Below are positions 50,423 through 60,198 of a DNA stretch of 64,000 nucleotides, piece by piece; position 1 is the first letter of the stretch; each line of letters starts with the position of its first letter. The notes beneath the pieces are model-generated. The model had not been told where the DNA came from. It saw only the letters and a list, made by a program, of their open reading frames with translations, and did not search any database. Made by a program: the position numbers and the translations under genes. Source of the stretch: Streptomyces albus subsp. albus (GTDB lineage: Bacteria; Actinomycetota; Actinomycetes; Streptomycetales; Streptomycetaceae); NCBI RefSeq assembly GCF_000719865.1, contig NZ_JOID01000007.1:124001-188000 (forward strand), given 5' to 3'.

Positions 50423-51388
50423 ATGCGCCGCAGACTTTCCGCCCTGGCGGCAGCGCTGTTAGCCCTGCCGCTCGCGCTGGCCGCCGCGCCGTCCGCCCAC
50501 GCGGCCGACCCGACCGGCATGACCAGCGGGTTCTACGTGGACCCCGACTCCAGCGCCAAGCAGTGGGTCGCCGCCAACCCCGGTGACGGCCGGGCCGCCG
50601 AGATCGACTCCGCGATAGCCAACACCCCGATGGCCCGCTGGTTCGGCTCCTGGAGCGGCGCGATCGGCACCGCCACCGGCGCGTACGCGGGCGCCGCGGA
50701 CAGCAAGGACAAGCTGCCCATTCTCGTCGCCTACAACGTCTACAACCGCGACTACTGCGGCGGGCACTCCGCGGGCGGCGCCTCCTCGCCGTCCGACTAC
50801 GCGAACTGGATAGCCCAGTTCGCCGGAGGTATCGGGAACCGTCCGGCCGTCGTCATCCTGGAACCGGACTCCCTCGGGGACTACGGATGCATGAACCAGG
50901 CGCAGATCGACGAGCGCGAGGCCATGCTCACCGGCGCCCTCTCCGAGTTCAGCCGCCAGGCCCCCAACACCTGGGTCTACATGGACGCGGGCAACCCGGG
51001 CTGGGCCGACGCGGCGACCATGGCCCGCCGGCTGCACGAGGCGGGCCTCCCCCAGGCCCACGGCTTCTCGCTCAACGTCTCCAACTACTTCACCACGGGC
51101 GAGAACACCGCCTACGGCGACGCCGTCAACCGCGAACTGCGCGCCCGCTACGGCTACACCAAGCCGTTCGTGGTGGACACCAGCCGCAACGGCAACGGCT
51201 CCAACGGCGAGTGGTGCAACCCCTCGGGCCGCCGCATCGGCACGCCCACCCAGCTGGGCGGGGGCGCCGAGATGCTCCTGTGGATCAAGGCGCCGGGTGA
51301 GTCCGACGGCAACTGCGGCGTCGGCGGCGGCTCCTCGGCCGGCCAGTTCCTCCCCGAGGTGGCCTACAAGATGATCCACGGCTACTGA
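50423..51388 (+). CDS. Secreted GH6 endoglucanase
   Basis: 321 residues. Signal peptide 1-27 (RRRLSALAAALLALPLALAAAPSAHA). The GH6 domain follows at once: DPTGMTSGFYVDPDSSAKQWVAANPGD, ILVAYNVYNRDYCGGHSAGGASSPSDY (Asp110 in YNRD), PAVVILEPDSLGDYGCMNQAQ (Asp149 in EPDS, general acid), TWVYMDAGNPGW, GFSLNVSNYFTTGEN, VVDTSRNGNGSNGEWCNPSGRRIGTPTQLGGGAEMLLWIKAPGESDGNCG. It cleaves beta-1,4-glucan with inversion. There is no carbohydrate-binding module, unlike many Streptomyces homologues. ATG 50423 lies below the LacI-type operators. Confidence 0.92.
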   Translation: MRRRLSALAAALLALPLALAAAPSAHAADPTGMTSGFYVDPDSSAKQWVAANPGDGRAAEIDSAIANTPMARWFGSWSGAIGTATGAYAGAADSKDKLPILVAYNVYNRDYCGGHSAGGASSPSDYANWIAQFAGGIGNRPAVVILEPDSLGDYGCMNQAQIDEREAMLTGALSEFSRQAPNTWVYMDAGNPGWADAATMARRLHEAGLPQAHGFSLNVSNYFTTGENTAYGDAVNRELRARYGYTKPFVVDTSRNGNGSNGEWCNPSGRRIGTPTQLGGGAEMLLWIKAPGESDGNCGVGGGSSAGQFLPEVAYKMIHGY

Positions 51389-51415
51389 TCCGGCCCGGCC
51401 CCGGACTCCCGCGCT

Positions 51416-51457
51416 CCCGTGGCCCGGCCGATCCCCGTCTCACGGCCGGGCCACGGG
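51416..51457 (+). terminator. 15-bp perfect stem-loop after the cellulase gene
   Basis: CCCGTGGCCCGGCCG (51416-51430) and its exact complement at 51443-51457 with a 12-nt loop, 28 nt after the stop codon. A strong Rho-independent-type hairpin without a U-tract, as usual here. Confidence 0.75.
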
Positions 51458-51540
51458 CGCTCCGGGTGACCGACCGCACCCACCGGACGGGCGCCGCCCT
51501 GGCACTGAGCTGTCAACCGGCGACGGAGAGCAACAGAAGA

Positions 51541-51571
51541 CGTTCGTAACCTCTGTTCACAGCAACGAACG
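51541..51571. repeat. Short inverted repeat upstream of the helicase-nuclease gene
   Basis: CGTTCGT (51541-51547) and ACGAACG (51565-51571), 17-nt spacing, about 120 nt before the ATG. Possible regulator site; weak. The 51389-51690 gap otherwise holds only the terminator above. Confidence 0.3.
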
Positions 51572-51690
51572 CGTATCGATGCCTGCCGTTTCGGGCATGT
51601 CGCCCTGCGCGAGCTGATAGGTAACTCCTGGTGGGGGGCGCCTTCGTGAGGGGAACCCCTGTTCACGAATGCCCTGGAGGTACCACCCCT

Positions 51691-54600
51691 ATGCCCAGCC
51701 CGTCGATGACCGGCCCCGCGCATCCCGGCACCAGCGACCCCGGTGTCGACCGGCTGAGGAAGGTGCTCGGCGGCTGGCGCGACTCCCTGCTCGACATGGG
51801 CGGCCGCAACCGGCTGCTGAATTTCCGGCACACCCGGTCGACCACTCTGGAGCTCAAGTACCCGGAAGCCCCGGCTCTGTTGTCCGGTCTCGGCCGGGGC
51901 TGGGCCTTCGCGCCCGTCGAGGAGGACGAGGGCGCGGAGGCGCAGGACGGCGTGTCTCTCGCCAAGCGCGGTGACCGCCCGGCGGCGGACGCGGCACGAC
52001 CGTCGCGGCAACGGCCGTCCCCGGCCGGTCTGGTGACGCAGAAGACCACCCAGGGCTCACTGGACGGCGCCCTGTGGCAGCTCCGCAGCAAGTCCGGCCA
52101 GATGTTCAACGACTACGGCCTCTGGGTGCTCTGGCTGGGCGTCGGCATGGTCGAGTGGCGCGAGCCCGGCGCGCAGGAGGCGAGTGCCGCCCCGCTGCTG
52201 CTCGTCCCCGTGGAGCTCCGCCGCGACGGCCGGGGCACCGGCAGCAGGCTGTACCCGGCCGAGGGCCAGGACCGGATGCACAATCCCGCGCTGGCGGTCC
52301 GGCTGGAGCGGATGGGGGTCGACTGGAGCGAGGTCACGGGTACGGACACGGGCGACGCCCGCGCCGTGCTCACCGCCGCCCGCGAGGCCGCCGCCCGGCA
52401 GAAGGGCTGGAAGGTCGAGGACCGGGTCGTGCTCGGCCTCTTCGCCTCGCACAAGGAGGCGATGTACCAGGACCTCCAGCAGAACGAGGAGCAGATCCTC
52501 GCCCACCCGCTGGTGCGCGCCGTCGCGCTGGGCCCGGACTCCGGCCTGCCCGCCGACGTGATCGGTTTTGAACCGCCGGAGCTGGAGCGGATCGACGAGG
52601 TCCAGCTCCCCGAGAAGATACCGCTGGTCCTGGACGCGGACGCCTCCCAGCGTCAGTGCATCGCCGCCGCGCTGGACGGGCGTTCCTTCGTCATGAGCGG
52701 TCCACCCGGCACCGGCAAGAGCCAGACGATCACCAACATGGTCGCCGCGCTCATGCACGCGGGCCGCAGCGTCCTCTTCGTCAGCGAGAAAGCGGCCGCC
52801 CTCGACGTCGTGCGCAACCGGCTCCGCGGCGTCGGGCTCGGCGACTTCGTCCTGGCCCTGCACAGCGGTGACACCTCCAAGAAGGCCGTGGCGACCGAGC
52901 TGGCGCGGGTCCTGACGACCGAGGTGCGGGTCACGGGTGCGGCGGCCCACGAGCTGGACCACGCCCGCCGGCTGCGCGAGGAGCTCTCCGCCTACGCCGC
53001 CGCGATGAACGAGGTCCGCGAGCCGCTGGGGCGCACGCTGCACGACGTCCTCGGCCGTCTCGTCCTGCTGGAGCAGGCCGGCACTCCGCCGCTCACACTG
53101 GGCGGGGCGAACGCACGGCCGGTGCGCGGGCTCGCCGCCGCCGCACTGCAGGACCTGCTGGTGGCCGCCGGAGCGGTCAGCCGGTCCTGGCGCCCGGCCG
53201 CCGACGGCGAGGAGTTCGCCTGGCGCGGACTGGCCGTCGCCACGGACACCGGTACGGCCGTCACCCCGAACACCGGCACGGACACCGGCACGCGGAGCGC
53301 GCCCGCCCCCGGAGCCGCGGGGGCCTCACCGCTCGCCGTGGCCGAGGAAGCCGCCGAGGCGCTGGACGACGTGCGCGCCGCGGCCGTACGCCGCCCGTTC
53401 GCCGGCACGCTCGCCGAGCCGGGCACCGTTCACGAGCTCCGGCAGATCATCCGCACCCTCCGCGCGGGCCTCCCCGAGCGCGCCCCCTCCCCCGGTGCGG
53501 GGCTCCCCGCGGACCCCTCCGCCTCCCTCACCGGTCTCGCCGGCCATTTCGGGATGCCGGAGCCCGAGGGCCCCGAGGAGGCGTTCGCCCTCTGCGAGCT
53601 GGCCGATCTGACCGCCTCCGCCGACCGTCCGCCCCGCGCCTGGTTCGACGCCGCCACCCTGCGCCGTGCCCACGAGGCCGCCCGCGAGCTCCGCGAGGCC
53701 CTGGCCGCCGAGGACGAGGCCCGCGCGGCGGCGGAGGACGTCTTCGGCGAACAGGTCCTCGCCGAGACCGGACTCCCGGAGCTGGTACGGCGCTTCGCGG
53801 AGGACCACCGCGGTCTCATGGCCCGCTTCTCCGCCCGTTACAAGGCGGACCGCGCCGCCGTCACCGCGCTCACCCGGGACGGCACCTGGGAGAAGTCGCT
53901 GCCGGGCCGGCTGGAGCAGGCGCTCGCCTGGCAGCGGGCCGCCGCGGAGACCGCCCGGCTCGTGGCCGCGCACACGGACTTGCTTGCGGCCCGCACCCCC
54001 CGCGGCACCGCCGGCCTGGCGGCACTGGACCGGGCCCTGGCGGCGGCCGGCCGCATCGCCGAGCTGACCGCCCGCGCCGAGGTCCCGGACCGCCCGGCCG
54101 CCGCGCTGGCCGACGATGCCGCCCCGGAGGAGCTGCCGCGCCTGCTCGCCGCGAGCATCAGGAACGCGCTGGCCGACTGGTGCGACGCCGCCGAGACACG
54201 CGCGACCCGCTGGACCGGGGCCGCCACCGCGCTGCGCGATCTCTTCGACACCGGCCGCCGGGCGCAGCTCTCACCGCTCCTCCTCGGCGACCTGGGCCGG
54301 GCCCGGCAGGCCGTGGACGCCCTGCGCGCCGACCGCCGCGGCCCGGAGGAGTGGCAGGCGTACCGGGCCGGCCTCGCCGTACTGGCCCGGCACGGCGCCG
54401 ACGAGCTCGTCACCCGGGCCGCCGAACGCGCCGTCCCCCCGGCCCGGTTGCCCGAGGTCGTCGAGCAGGCCGTGCTGCGGGCCTGGGCGGACGGTGTCCT
54501 CGCCACCGACGAGCGGCTGCGCACCACCCGCTCCGAGGACCTGGACGCCCGGGTCGCCGGCTTCCAGGAGGCCGACCGCCGCCTGGTCTCCGCCGCCCAC

Positions 54601-56946
54601 GGCGCCGTCATCGAGGCGTGCAACCGGCGCCGGCCACGCTCCTTCGGCGGCGGCGAACCGGCCGTGATCACCCACGAGGCGGGAAAGAAGACCCGCCACA
54701 TGCCGGTCCGCGAGCTGCTGGGCCGGACCCGCGACACCGTGCAGGCCATCAAGCCGTGCTTCATGATGAGCCCGCTGACGGTCAGCCAGCACCTCCCGGC
54801 CGACTACCACTTCGACGTGGTGATCTTCGACGAGGCGTCACAGGTCCGCCCCGGCGACGCGGTCAACTGCATCTACCGGGGCCGTTCCCTGGTCGTCGCC
54901 GGTGACTCCCGGCAGCTCCCGCCCACCTCGTTCTTCGACTCGGCCGTCGAGGACGACTCCGACGAGTACGACCCGGACGTCCCCGACTCCTTCGAGTCCC
55001 TGCTGGACGCCTGCAAGGCGGGCGCCCTGCGCGAGCTGCCGCTGCGCTGGCACTACCGCAGCCGCCACGAGGACCTCATCACCTTCAGCAACCGCTCGTT
55101 CTACGAGCGCTCCATGGTGACCTTCCCCGGCGCCCTGGACGAGGGCAATGACGTCGGCGTGGCCTTCATCGGGGCCGACGGCGTCTACGACCGGGGCGGA
55201 CGGCGCGACAACCGGCGCGAGGCCGAACTCGTCGCCGAGCGCGTCCTGCACCACTTCGACACCCGTCCCGGCCGCACCCTGGGCGTCGTCGCCCTCTCCC
55301 AGGCCCAGGCGTCCGCCATCGACCTGGCCGTCCAGCAGGCACGGATCTCCCGCCCCGACCTGGACCACTGCTTCACCGAGGACCGGCTCGACGGCTTCTT
55401 CGTCAAGAACCTCGAATCGGTGCAGGGCGACGAGCGCGACGTGATGATCATGTCCATCGGCTACGGCCCCGACGAACACGGCAAGCTGGGCCTGAACTTC
55501 GGCCCGATCAACAAGGACGGCGGCTGGCGCCGGCTCAACGTGGCCGTCACCCGGGCCCGTTACCGCATGGAGGTCGTCGCCTCCTTCCACGGCGGCGCGC
55601 TCGCCGACAGCGCCAATGAGAGCGTCCAGCACCTCAAGCGCTATCTGGCCTACGCGGAGAACGGCCCCGCCGTGCTCGCGCAGGACGTCGTCCAGGACGA
55701 GGACGCCGCGCCCGACAGCCCGTTCGAGGAGTCCGTGCTGGCGGTGCTGCGCGGCTGGGGTTACCGGGTCCAGCCGCAGGTCGGCGTCGCCGGCTACCGC
55801 ATCGACATCGGCGTGCGCCACCCGGAGCTGCCCGGCTCCTACGCGCTGGGCATCGAGTGCGACGGCGCCATGTACCACTCGTCCCGGACCGCCCGCGACC
55901 GCGACCGGCTCCGGGAACAAGTCCTGGCCGGCCTGGGCTGGCGGCTGCACCGCATCTGGGGAACCGACTGGTACCGGGGCCGCGAGGCGGCGGAGCAGCG
56001 GCTGCGCGAGGCGGTCGAACAGGCGGTGAAGCAGGGGCCGTTGAGCGCGACGGCGACAGCCGCGGCAGCGGCACCGACGGCGGCGGCCGTCCTGTCGGGG
56101 ACCGCGGCGGCGGACCCGGCGACGGCCGCGGCAGCGGCGCCGGCCGTGGCCCCGCCGGACACCGCCGCCGGAAGCACCGCCGGAAGCACCGCCGGATTCG
56201 CCGCAGGCCACGCCGCCGGCACCTCCACCGCGAACGCGACGGCCACGGCCGTCGCCCCGGCACCGTACGGCGGTCCGCCCTCCGGCCCCGACGAGCCCCG
56301 GCACCGGGTTCCGCTCCCCCGGAGCCCGGAAGCCGCGGGCGCCGCCGCCTCCGCACCCGTCGAGCACGAGCGGGTCCCGGTCTCCGCGCCGGACCGCCCG
56401 TGGAGCGCCCCGTACCAGAGCTTCGTCGGCACGGTCGCGTCCCCGTACGAGCTGCACACCGAGGAGGCCCGCCCGGCCTTGCAGCGCCTGCTGACGGTCA
56501 TCGTGCGGACCGAGGGCCCCCTGCACGAGGACCTGCTCATCACCCGCACCCGCGAGGCCTGGGGAACCGCCCGGGCCGGCAACCGCATCCGGGACAACAT
56601 TCGCACGGTGCTCCGCGGCCTCTCCCGGGCGAACGTCGTCCTCTTCAGCGGAGACTTCGTGGACGCGGTCGGTGGCGACGAGCTCCAGGCCCGCCTTCAC
56701 CCCGAGGACGAGCCCGTGCGGAAGTTCGCGCACGTGGCCCCCGACGAGCGGAAGCTCGCGCTGTACGAGCTGGCGGCGGAGTGCCCCGGCATGACCGGCG
56801 AGGAGTTGGTGCGGCAGACCTGCGACTACTTCGGCTGGCGCCGGGTGACCAAGGACACCCGGGCAGGCCTGGAGGCCGATATCGCGGACCTGTGCGCCCA
56901 GAGGAGACTCCGCAACGTCGACGGCCGTATCCGGGCGGTGCGTTAG
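51691..56946 (+). CDS. SF1 helicase-nuclease (DUF4011, helicase, Vsr/DUF559-like nuclease, DUF3320)
   Basis: 1751 residues. N-terminal DUF4011-type domain (about 15-260; RDSLLDMGGRNRLLNFRHTRSTTLEL). Helicase Walker A is GPPGTGKSQ (337-345), Walker B DEAS (1047-1050), GDSRQLPP near 1071, SVQGDERDVMIMSIGYG near 1243 and VAVTRAR near 1283; a long coiled region separates the two RecA parts. Next is a Vsr/DUF559-like nuclease (about 1345-1445) with the likely catalytic D and ECDG-type acids (YRIDIGV; IECDGAMYHSS), an Ala/Thr linker and DUF3320 (about 1585-1740). Related helicase-nuclease fusions occur in defence islands. ATG 51691 has GGAGGT. Confidence 0.88.
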   Translation: MPSPSMTGPAHPGTSDPGVDRLRKVLGGWRDSLLDMGGRNRLLNFRHTRSTTLELKYPEAPALLSGLGRGWAFAPVEEDEGAEAQDGVSLAKRGDRPAADAARPSRQRPSPAGLVTQKTTQGSLDGALWQLRSKSGQMFNDYGLWVLWLGVGMVEWREPGAQEASAAPLLLVPVELRRDGRGTGSRLYPAEGQDRMHNPALAVRLERMGVDWSEVTGTDTGDARAVLTAAREAAARQKGWKVEDRVVLGLFASHKEAMYQDLQQNEEQILAHPLVRAVALGPDSGLPADVIGFEPPELERIDEVQLPEKIPLVLDADASQRQCIAAALDGRSFVMSGPPGTGKSQTITNMVAALMHAGRSVLFVSEKAAALDVVRNRLRGVGLGDFVLALHSGDTSKKAVATELARVLTTEVRVTGAAAHELDHARRLREELSAYAAAMNEVREPLGRTLHDVLGRLVLLEQAGTPPLTLGGANARPVRGLAAAALQDLLVAAGAVSRSWRPAADGEEFAWRGLAVATDTGTAVTPNTGTDTGTRSAPAPGAAGASPLAVAEEAAEALDDVRAAAVRRPFAGTLAEPGTVHELRQIIRTLRAGLPERAPSPGAGLPADPSASLTGLAGHFGMPEPEGPEEAFALCELADLTASADRPPRAWFDAATLRRAHEAARELREALAAEDEARAAAEDVFGEQVLAETGLPELVRRFAEDHRGLMARFSARYKADRAAVTALTRDGTWEKSLPGRLEQALAWQRAAAETARLVAAHTDLLAARTPRGTAGLAALDRALAAAGRIAELTARAEVPDRPAAALADDAAPEELPRLLAASIRNALADWCDAAETRATRWTGAATALRDLFDTGRRAQLSPLLLGDLGRARQAVDALRADRRGPEEWQAYRAGLAVLARHGADELVTRAAERAVPPARLPEVVEQAVLRAWADGVLATDERLRTTRSEDLDARVAGFQEADRRLVSAAHGAVIEACNRRRPRSFGGGEPAVITHEAGKKTRHMPVRELLGRTRDTVQAIKPCFMMSPLTVSQHLPADYHFDVVIFDEASQVRPGDAVNCIYRGRSLVVAGDSRQLPPTSFFDSAVEDDSDEYDPDVPDSFESLLDACKAGALRELPLRWHYRSRHEDLITFSNRSFYERSMVTFPGALDEGNDVGVAFIGADGVYDRGGRRDNRREAELVAERVLHHFDTRPGRTLGVVALSQAQASAIDLAVQQARISRPDLDHCFTEDRLDGFFVKNLESVQGDERDVMIMSIGYGPDEHGKLGLNFGPINKDGGWRRLNVAVTRARYRMEVVASFHGGALADSANESVQHLKRYLAYAENGPAVLAQDVVQDEDAAPDSPFEESVLAVLRGWGYRVQPQVGVAGYRIDIGVRHPELPGSYALGIECDGAMYHSSRTARDRDRLREQVLAGLGWRLHRIWGTDWYRGREAAEQRLREAVEQAVKQGPLSATATAAAAAPTAAAVLSGTAAADPATAAAAAPAVAPPDTAAGSTAGSTAGFAAGHAAGTSTANATATAVAPAPYGGPPSGPDEPRHRVPLPRSPEAAGAAASAPVEHERVPVSAPDRPWSAPYQSFVGTVASPYELHTEEARPALQRLLTVIVRTEGPLHEDLLITRTREAWGTARAGNRIRDNIRTVLRGLSRANVVLFSGDFVDAVGGDELQARLHPEDEPVRKFAHVAPDERKLALYELAAECPGMTGEELVRQTCDYFGWRRVTKDTRAGLEADIADLCAQRRLRNVDGRIRAVR

Positions 56947-57212
56947 CCCGGCCTTCGGGAACGGGCCTCCAACTCCTCCGGGGGCCCGTCTTCGCTGTCG
57001 GTGACCGAGGGCGGGCAGGCACGGGCTCCGGGCTCGGCCTCGGCGGCGTCCCGCATCGGCCCCGCCCCGGCGGGCCGGGGGCTCCGCTGCCGTCCGGCGC
57101 CACGGGAGCGGACCATCGGCCGAGATCCGTTGCGAAAGTGTGTGCGGATTCGGGCATCCCGTAGTACTCCTGGAAGCCCCGGAGAAACACCCGTTACCAC
57201 TTGGAGTCATCG

Positions 57213-57563
57213 ATGGCCGTTCGCCGAGTCATGCCCGTCCTCCGGTCGGGCGCAGCACAGGAGAAGAACCGGGAGTTCTACGGTCTGCTGGGTTTCGAGG
57301 AGGTCATGGACCTGGGCTGGATCATGACGCTCGCCTCGCCGTCCACCCCGGCGGCCCAGGTCGGCTTCATGACCGGCGACAAGACCGCGCCGGTCACGCC
57401 GGACATGAGCGTGGAGGTGGACGACGTGGACGCGGCCTACGCCGTCATGCGGGACAGCGGCGCGGAGATCGTGCACCCCTTGCAGGACGAGGAGTGGGGT
57501 GTACGGCGCTTCTTCGTCCGCGACCCCGACGGCCGTGTGATCAATGTGCTGAGCCACCGCTGA
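57213..57563 (+). CDS. VOC-family (glyoxalase/bleomycin-resistance-like) protein
   Basis: 116 residues, beta-alpha-beta-beta-beta fold pairs: VMPVLRSGAAQEKNREFYGLLGFEEVMDLGWIMTLASPSTPAAQVGFM and MSVEVDDVDAAYAVMRDSGAEIVHPLQDEEWGVRRFFVRDPDGRVINVLSH. The closing F-x-x-D-P-D-G-x-x-I pattern is the classic VOC strand. The protein could be a dioxygenase, epimerase or antibiotic-binding domain; the metal-binding residues are incompletely preserved (no clear first His), so a catalytic role is uncertain. GGAG is 7 nt upstream of ATG 57213. No partner gene nearby. Confidence 0.88.
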   Translation: MAVRRVMPVLRSGAAQEKNREFYGLLGFEEVMDLGWIMTLASPSTPAAQVGFMTGDKTAPVTPDMSVEVDDVDAAYAVMRDSGAEIVHPLQDEEWGVRRFFVRDPDGRVINVLSHR

Positions 57564-57718
57564 CAGCGGCCTCCCGCCGCTGGTGAAGGTGCGGGGGCGG
57601 GACCTCGCGCCGAGGGCCGCCGCGCCCGGCACCGTCGCCCCGTAGCGGGCAGCGCATGCGTGTGCCGGTGAGCTGCAACCGAGCCTCCGGTACGTTCCCC
57701 GGCTCGTCGCCCGCTCGC

Positions 57719-58840
57719 TCAACCCGTGTGAAGGACCCGAAAGCGACCCGGTTCCGCCGGGTCCCGGTCGGCGACGTGGACGGGCGGCCAGGACCACTGC
57801 CACACGCTGATGCCCGGCGTGCGCGAGAACCGGATCGGCCCGCGGGTGCCTTCGACGGCGACGCGCGGCCAGAGGCCGGCGCTGTGCGCCCGGTCCGCGT
57901 CGTGAGCACGCAGCACCTCGGCGAGCACGACGACGGTGTCGTAGCCCTCGAAGGCGACGAAGGATGGCTCTCCGGCCAGCCGTTCGCGGAGCTCCGTCGC
58001 GACGCGTGCGCCGAGTGGGCCGAGGCGCTCGGGCAGGTAGCGCAGGAACGGGATGGCGGCGCCGTCGTCGCCCAGCAGAGCCGCCCACGCGGGGAACTCC
58101 GGCTGCCCGGCCGGAGCACCGATCGTGATCCCGGCGAGGCGCGGGTCGCGGCGGACGGACCTGACGATCGGCACGGCCGGCTCCGGGTGACCGGCCAGGA
58201 GAAGCAGGGCTGTCGCACGGCTCTCGGCGAGTTCGTCGCACACGGCCGCGGGGGCAAGCGCACGCGCGTCGAGTTCGACGATGCTGCCGCCGCGGGGAGC
58301 GAGGTGCTCCCGCAGGATGCGGGTCCCGGATGCCCAGTAGACGCTCGGTTCGGCCGCCACGGCGATGCGGCGGTGGCCCGCGCCGAGGAGGAAGTCCGCG
58401 TAGATCCGCCAGCCGTGGGACTGCGCCGGGGCGAGGCGCGCGACCCATTCCGCCGGCTGATCGGTGAGCGCGTCGAGCACCGCCGACGAGCAGAGGAACG
58501 GCACACCGAGGGCCTCGGCCCGGGCAGCGGCGGCGCGAGCGGCGACGCTGTGATACTCCCCCGCCAGGGCGGCCACACCCAGACCGGCCAACTCGTCCAC
58601 GGCCGCCGCGGCCCGCCGCGGATCGGCCGCGGTGTCCCGGACCGCCAGCTCAAGGGGCCTTCCGGCGATCCCGCCGCCGTCATTGACGTCGCGAACGGCC
58701 AGCTCGATCCCCGCGAGCAGGTGCCGGCCCGCCTCGGTCCATCCGGGCGGGGTCAGCGGAACGAGAACGCCGATCAGGAGGGGTGACCCGGATGACCCGG
58801 CAGTTCGACCCGACCGGGAGGGCGGTGGTGACGTGTTCAT
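57719..58840 (-). CDS. Periplasmic-binding-protein type 1 (branched-chain amino-acid-binding-like) without a signal
   Basis: 373 residues. After a 25-residue Ser/Pro-rich start, LLIGVLVPLTPPGWTEAGRHLLAGIELAVRDVNDGGGIAGRPLELAVRDTAADP opens a Leu/Ile/Val-binding-protein fold, with the second lobe from about 150 (IAVAAEPSVYWASGTRILREHLAPRGG; FEGYDTVVVLAEVL). No lipobox or hydrophobic signal is visible, and no ABC permease or ATPase is adjacent. It may thus be a cytoplasmic sensor or a truncated/relocated binding protein. ATG 58840 has GGGAGAG 10 nt upstream. Ligand unknown; a GXXXSG-type receptor protein is an alternative. Confidence 0.75.
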   Translation of the reverse strand: MNTSPPPSRSGRTAGSSGSPLLIGVLVPLTPPGWTEAGRHLLAGIELAVRDVNDGGGIAGRPLELAVRDTAADPRRAAAAVDELAGLGVAALAGEYHSVAARAAAARAEALGVPFLCSSAVLDALTDQPAEWVARLAPAQSHGWRIYADFLLGAGHRRIAVAAEPSVYWASGTRILREHLAPRGGSIVELDARALAPAAVCDELAESRATALLLLAGHPEPAVPIVRSVRRDPRLAGITIGAPAGQPEFPAWAALLGDDGAAIPFLRYLPERLGPLGARVATELRERLAGEPSFVAFEGYDTVVVLAEVLRAHDADRAHSAGLWPRVAVEGTRGPIRFSRTPGISVWQWSWPPVHVADRDPAEPGRFRVLHTG

Positions 58841-59188
58841 GCGCCGGTCTCTCCCATGTGGCGATGCGGTCGCGGCCTGCCCGGAGCCCGGAGTCGCGAG
58901 GCCCGGCGGTACACGTCCAACGCATCGCGCCTCGGCGCTCGTACTCGGGTGACCATGTCGGCCATTGCACGCGCCGCCATCGTCGACAGGCAACCGATTA
59001 TCTTCCCCGGCATGCTCCAGGCCATCGGCCGCTCGAAGGTCCTGGGGACCCCGCCGGTGAACGCCTCCTGCGGCCCGCCGCTCCGGCTCCACCGGTGCGG
59101 TCGAGCCGGAGCGGCGTTGACACCGTGCGCTGATAGAAAGAACTAACCGCTCCAGCAAACCAGTTGCAACCCGGGGGAAGGGCAATTC
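58841..59188. other. Divergent intergenic region
   Basis: 348 nt, no gene. TTGACA at 59118-59123 is a perfect housekeeping -35 element for the rightward gene at 59189, but the -10 about 17 nt downstream (GAACTA) is poor. Confidence 0.35.
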
Positions 59189-60163
59189 ATGTCACAGCCG
59201 CAACCGCCACCGCAGCCGCCCGGTGAGCCGCCACAGGGCGGGGGGCACGGTGTTCCGCAGGGGCCTCCGCCGCAGGGGGCGCAGGGCCCGTACGGCGTGC
59301 CGCCGCCGCAGCCGCCGCCCGGCTACGGCTTCCCCCAGGCCGCGCCGCCCGCCCAGGCCGCGCCGCCCGCGCAGCCCGCACAGCTCGCGCAGCCCGCGCC
59401 GGGCAACCCCTACACCCAGCCGTCCGCGCAGCCCACGCCCTCTCCCCCGCCCGGCTACGGCCAGCCCGCCCCGTACGGCTACGGGCAGCAGCCGCCGGGC
59501 CAGGGGTACGCGCACCCGGCGCCCTACGGCGCGTACCCGCCGCCCCCGCACGCCCCGGCCCCGGGCGTCCCGGGCGGCCCGGGCAAGCGCAGGACCGCAC
59601 TTTTGGCGGGTGCCGCCGCCGTGGCCCTGGTTGTCGTCATCGGCGGCGTGTGGCTCGCGGTCGGCGGAGACGAGGACGGATCCGGGTCGACGGCGGCGAA
59701 GACCCCGTCCGCGAGCGCGGAGGAGACCGACGCGGGGGCCGACCCCACGCAACCGGGACCGGAGCCGACTTCGACCCCCACTCCGTCGGAGACCGAACCT
59801 GAACCCGAATCCACCCGGAACCCCTTCGTCCCCGAGCCGACGGGGACCGGCCTGCAGGCCGTCTGGAAGGCCTCCGACGGGCCCATGCTGGCGCTGGGCG
59901 ACGCGTACACCGACGAGCCCAGGCGCATCAACGCCGTCTACGACGACCGGGACGGCCTGGAGTGCAAGGGACGTTGGCAGAAAGACGGTTCGGGCGACGA
60001 GCTGGTCGTCGCGCTGCTCTGCGAGCAGGACGGGGAGCGCGTCAAGAGCAAGGACCGTTTCGGCAGGCTCTCGCAGAGCGGCGACACGCTCACCGTCAAG
60101 TGGGAGCAGGGCGCCAAGGGGACGGACACCTTCGAGCGTTTCCGCGACATGGAGAAGGACTGA
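59189..60163 (+). CDS. Proline-rich membrane-anchored protein
   Basis: 324 residues. Residues 1-130 are an extreme Pro/Gln/Gly/Tyr-rich, presumably cytoplasmic segment (PPPQPPPGYGFPQAAPP; PYGYGQQPPGQGYAHPAPYG). After a basic GPGKRR comes one membrane helix (about 135-155, TALLAGAAAVALVVVIGGVWLAV), then a Ser/Thr/Glu/Pro linker and a small extracytoplasmic domain (about 220-324: GLQAVWKASDGPMLALGDAYTDEPRRINAVYDDRDGLECKGRWQ, FGRLSQSGDTLTVKWE). The architecture is common for Streptomyces surface or divisome-type proteins, but no function is known. Starts ATG 59189 after GGGGGAAGGG. Confidence 0.8.
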   Translation: MSQPQPPPQPPGEPPQGGGHGVPQGPPPQGAQGPYGVPPPQPPPGYGFPQAAPPAQAAPPAQPAQLAQPAPGNPYTQPSAQPTPSPPPGYGQPAPYGYGQQPPGQGYAHPAPYGAYPPPPHAPAPGVPGGPGKRRTALLAGAAAVALVVVIGGVWLAVGGDEDGSGSTAAKTPSASAEETDAGADPTQPGPEPTSTPTPSETEPEPESTRNPFVPEPTGTGLQAVWKASDGPMLALGDAYTDEPRRINAVYDDRDGLECKGRWQKDGSGDELVVALLCEQDGERVKSKDRFGRLSQSGDTLTVKWEQGAKGTDTFERFRDMEKD

Positions 60164-60198
60164 CGCGGGGCGCGTGACGGCGGCCGGCCTCGCACCGC

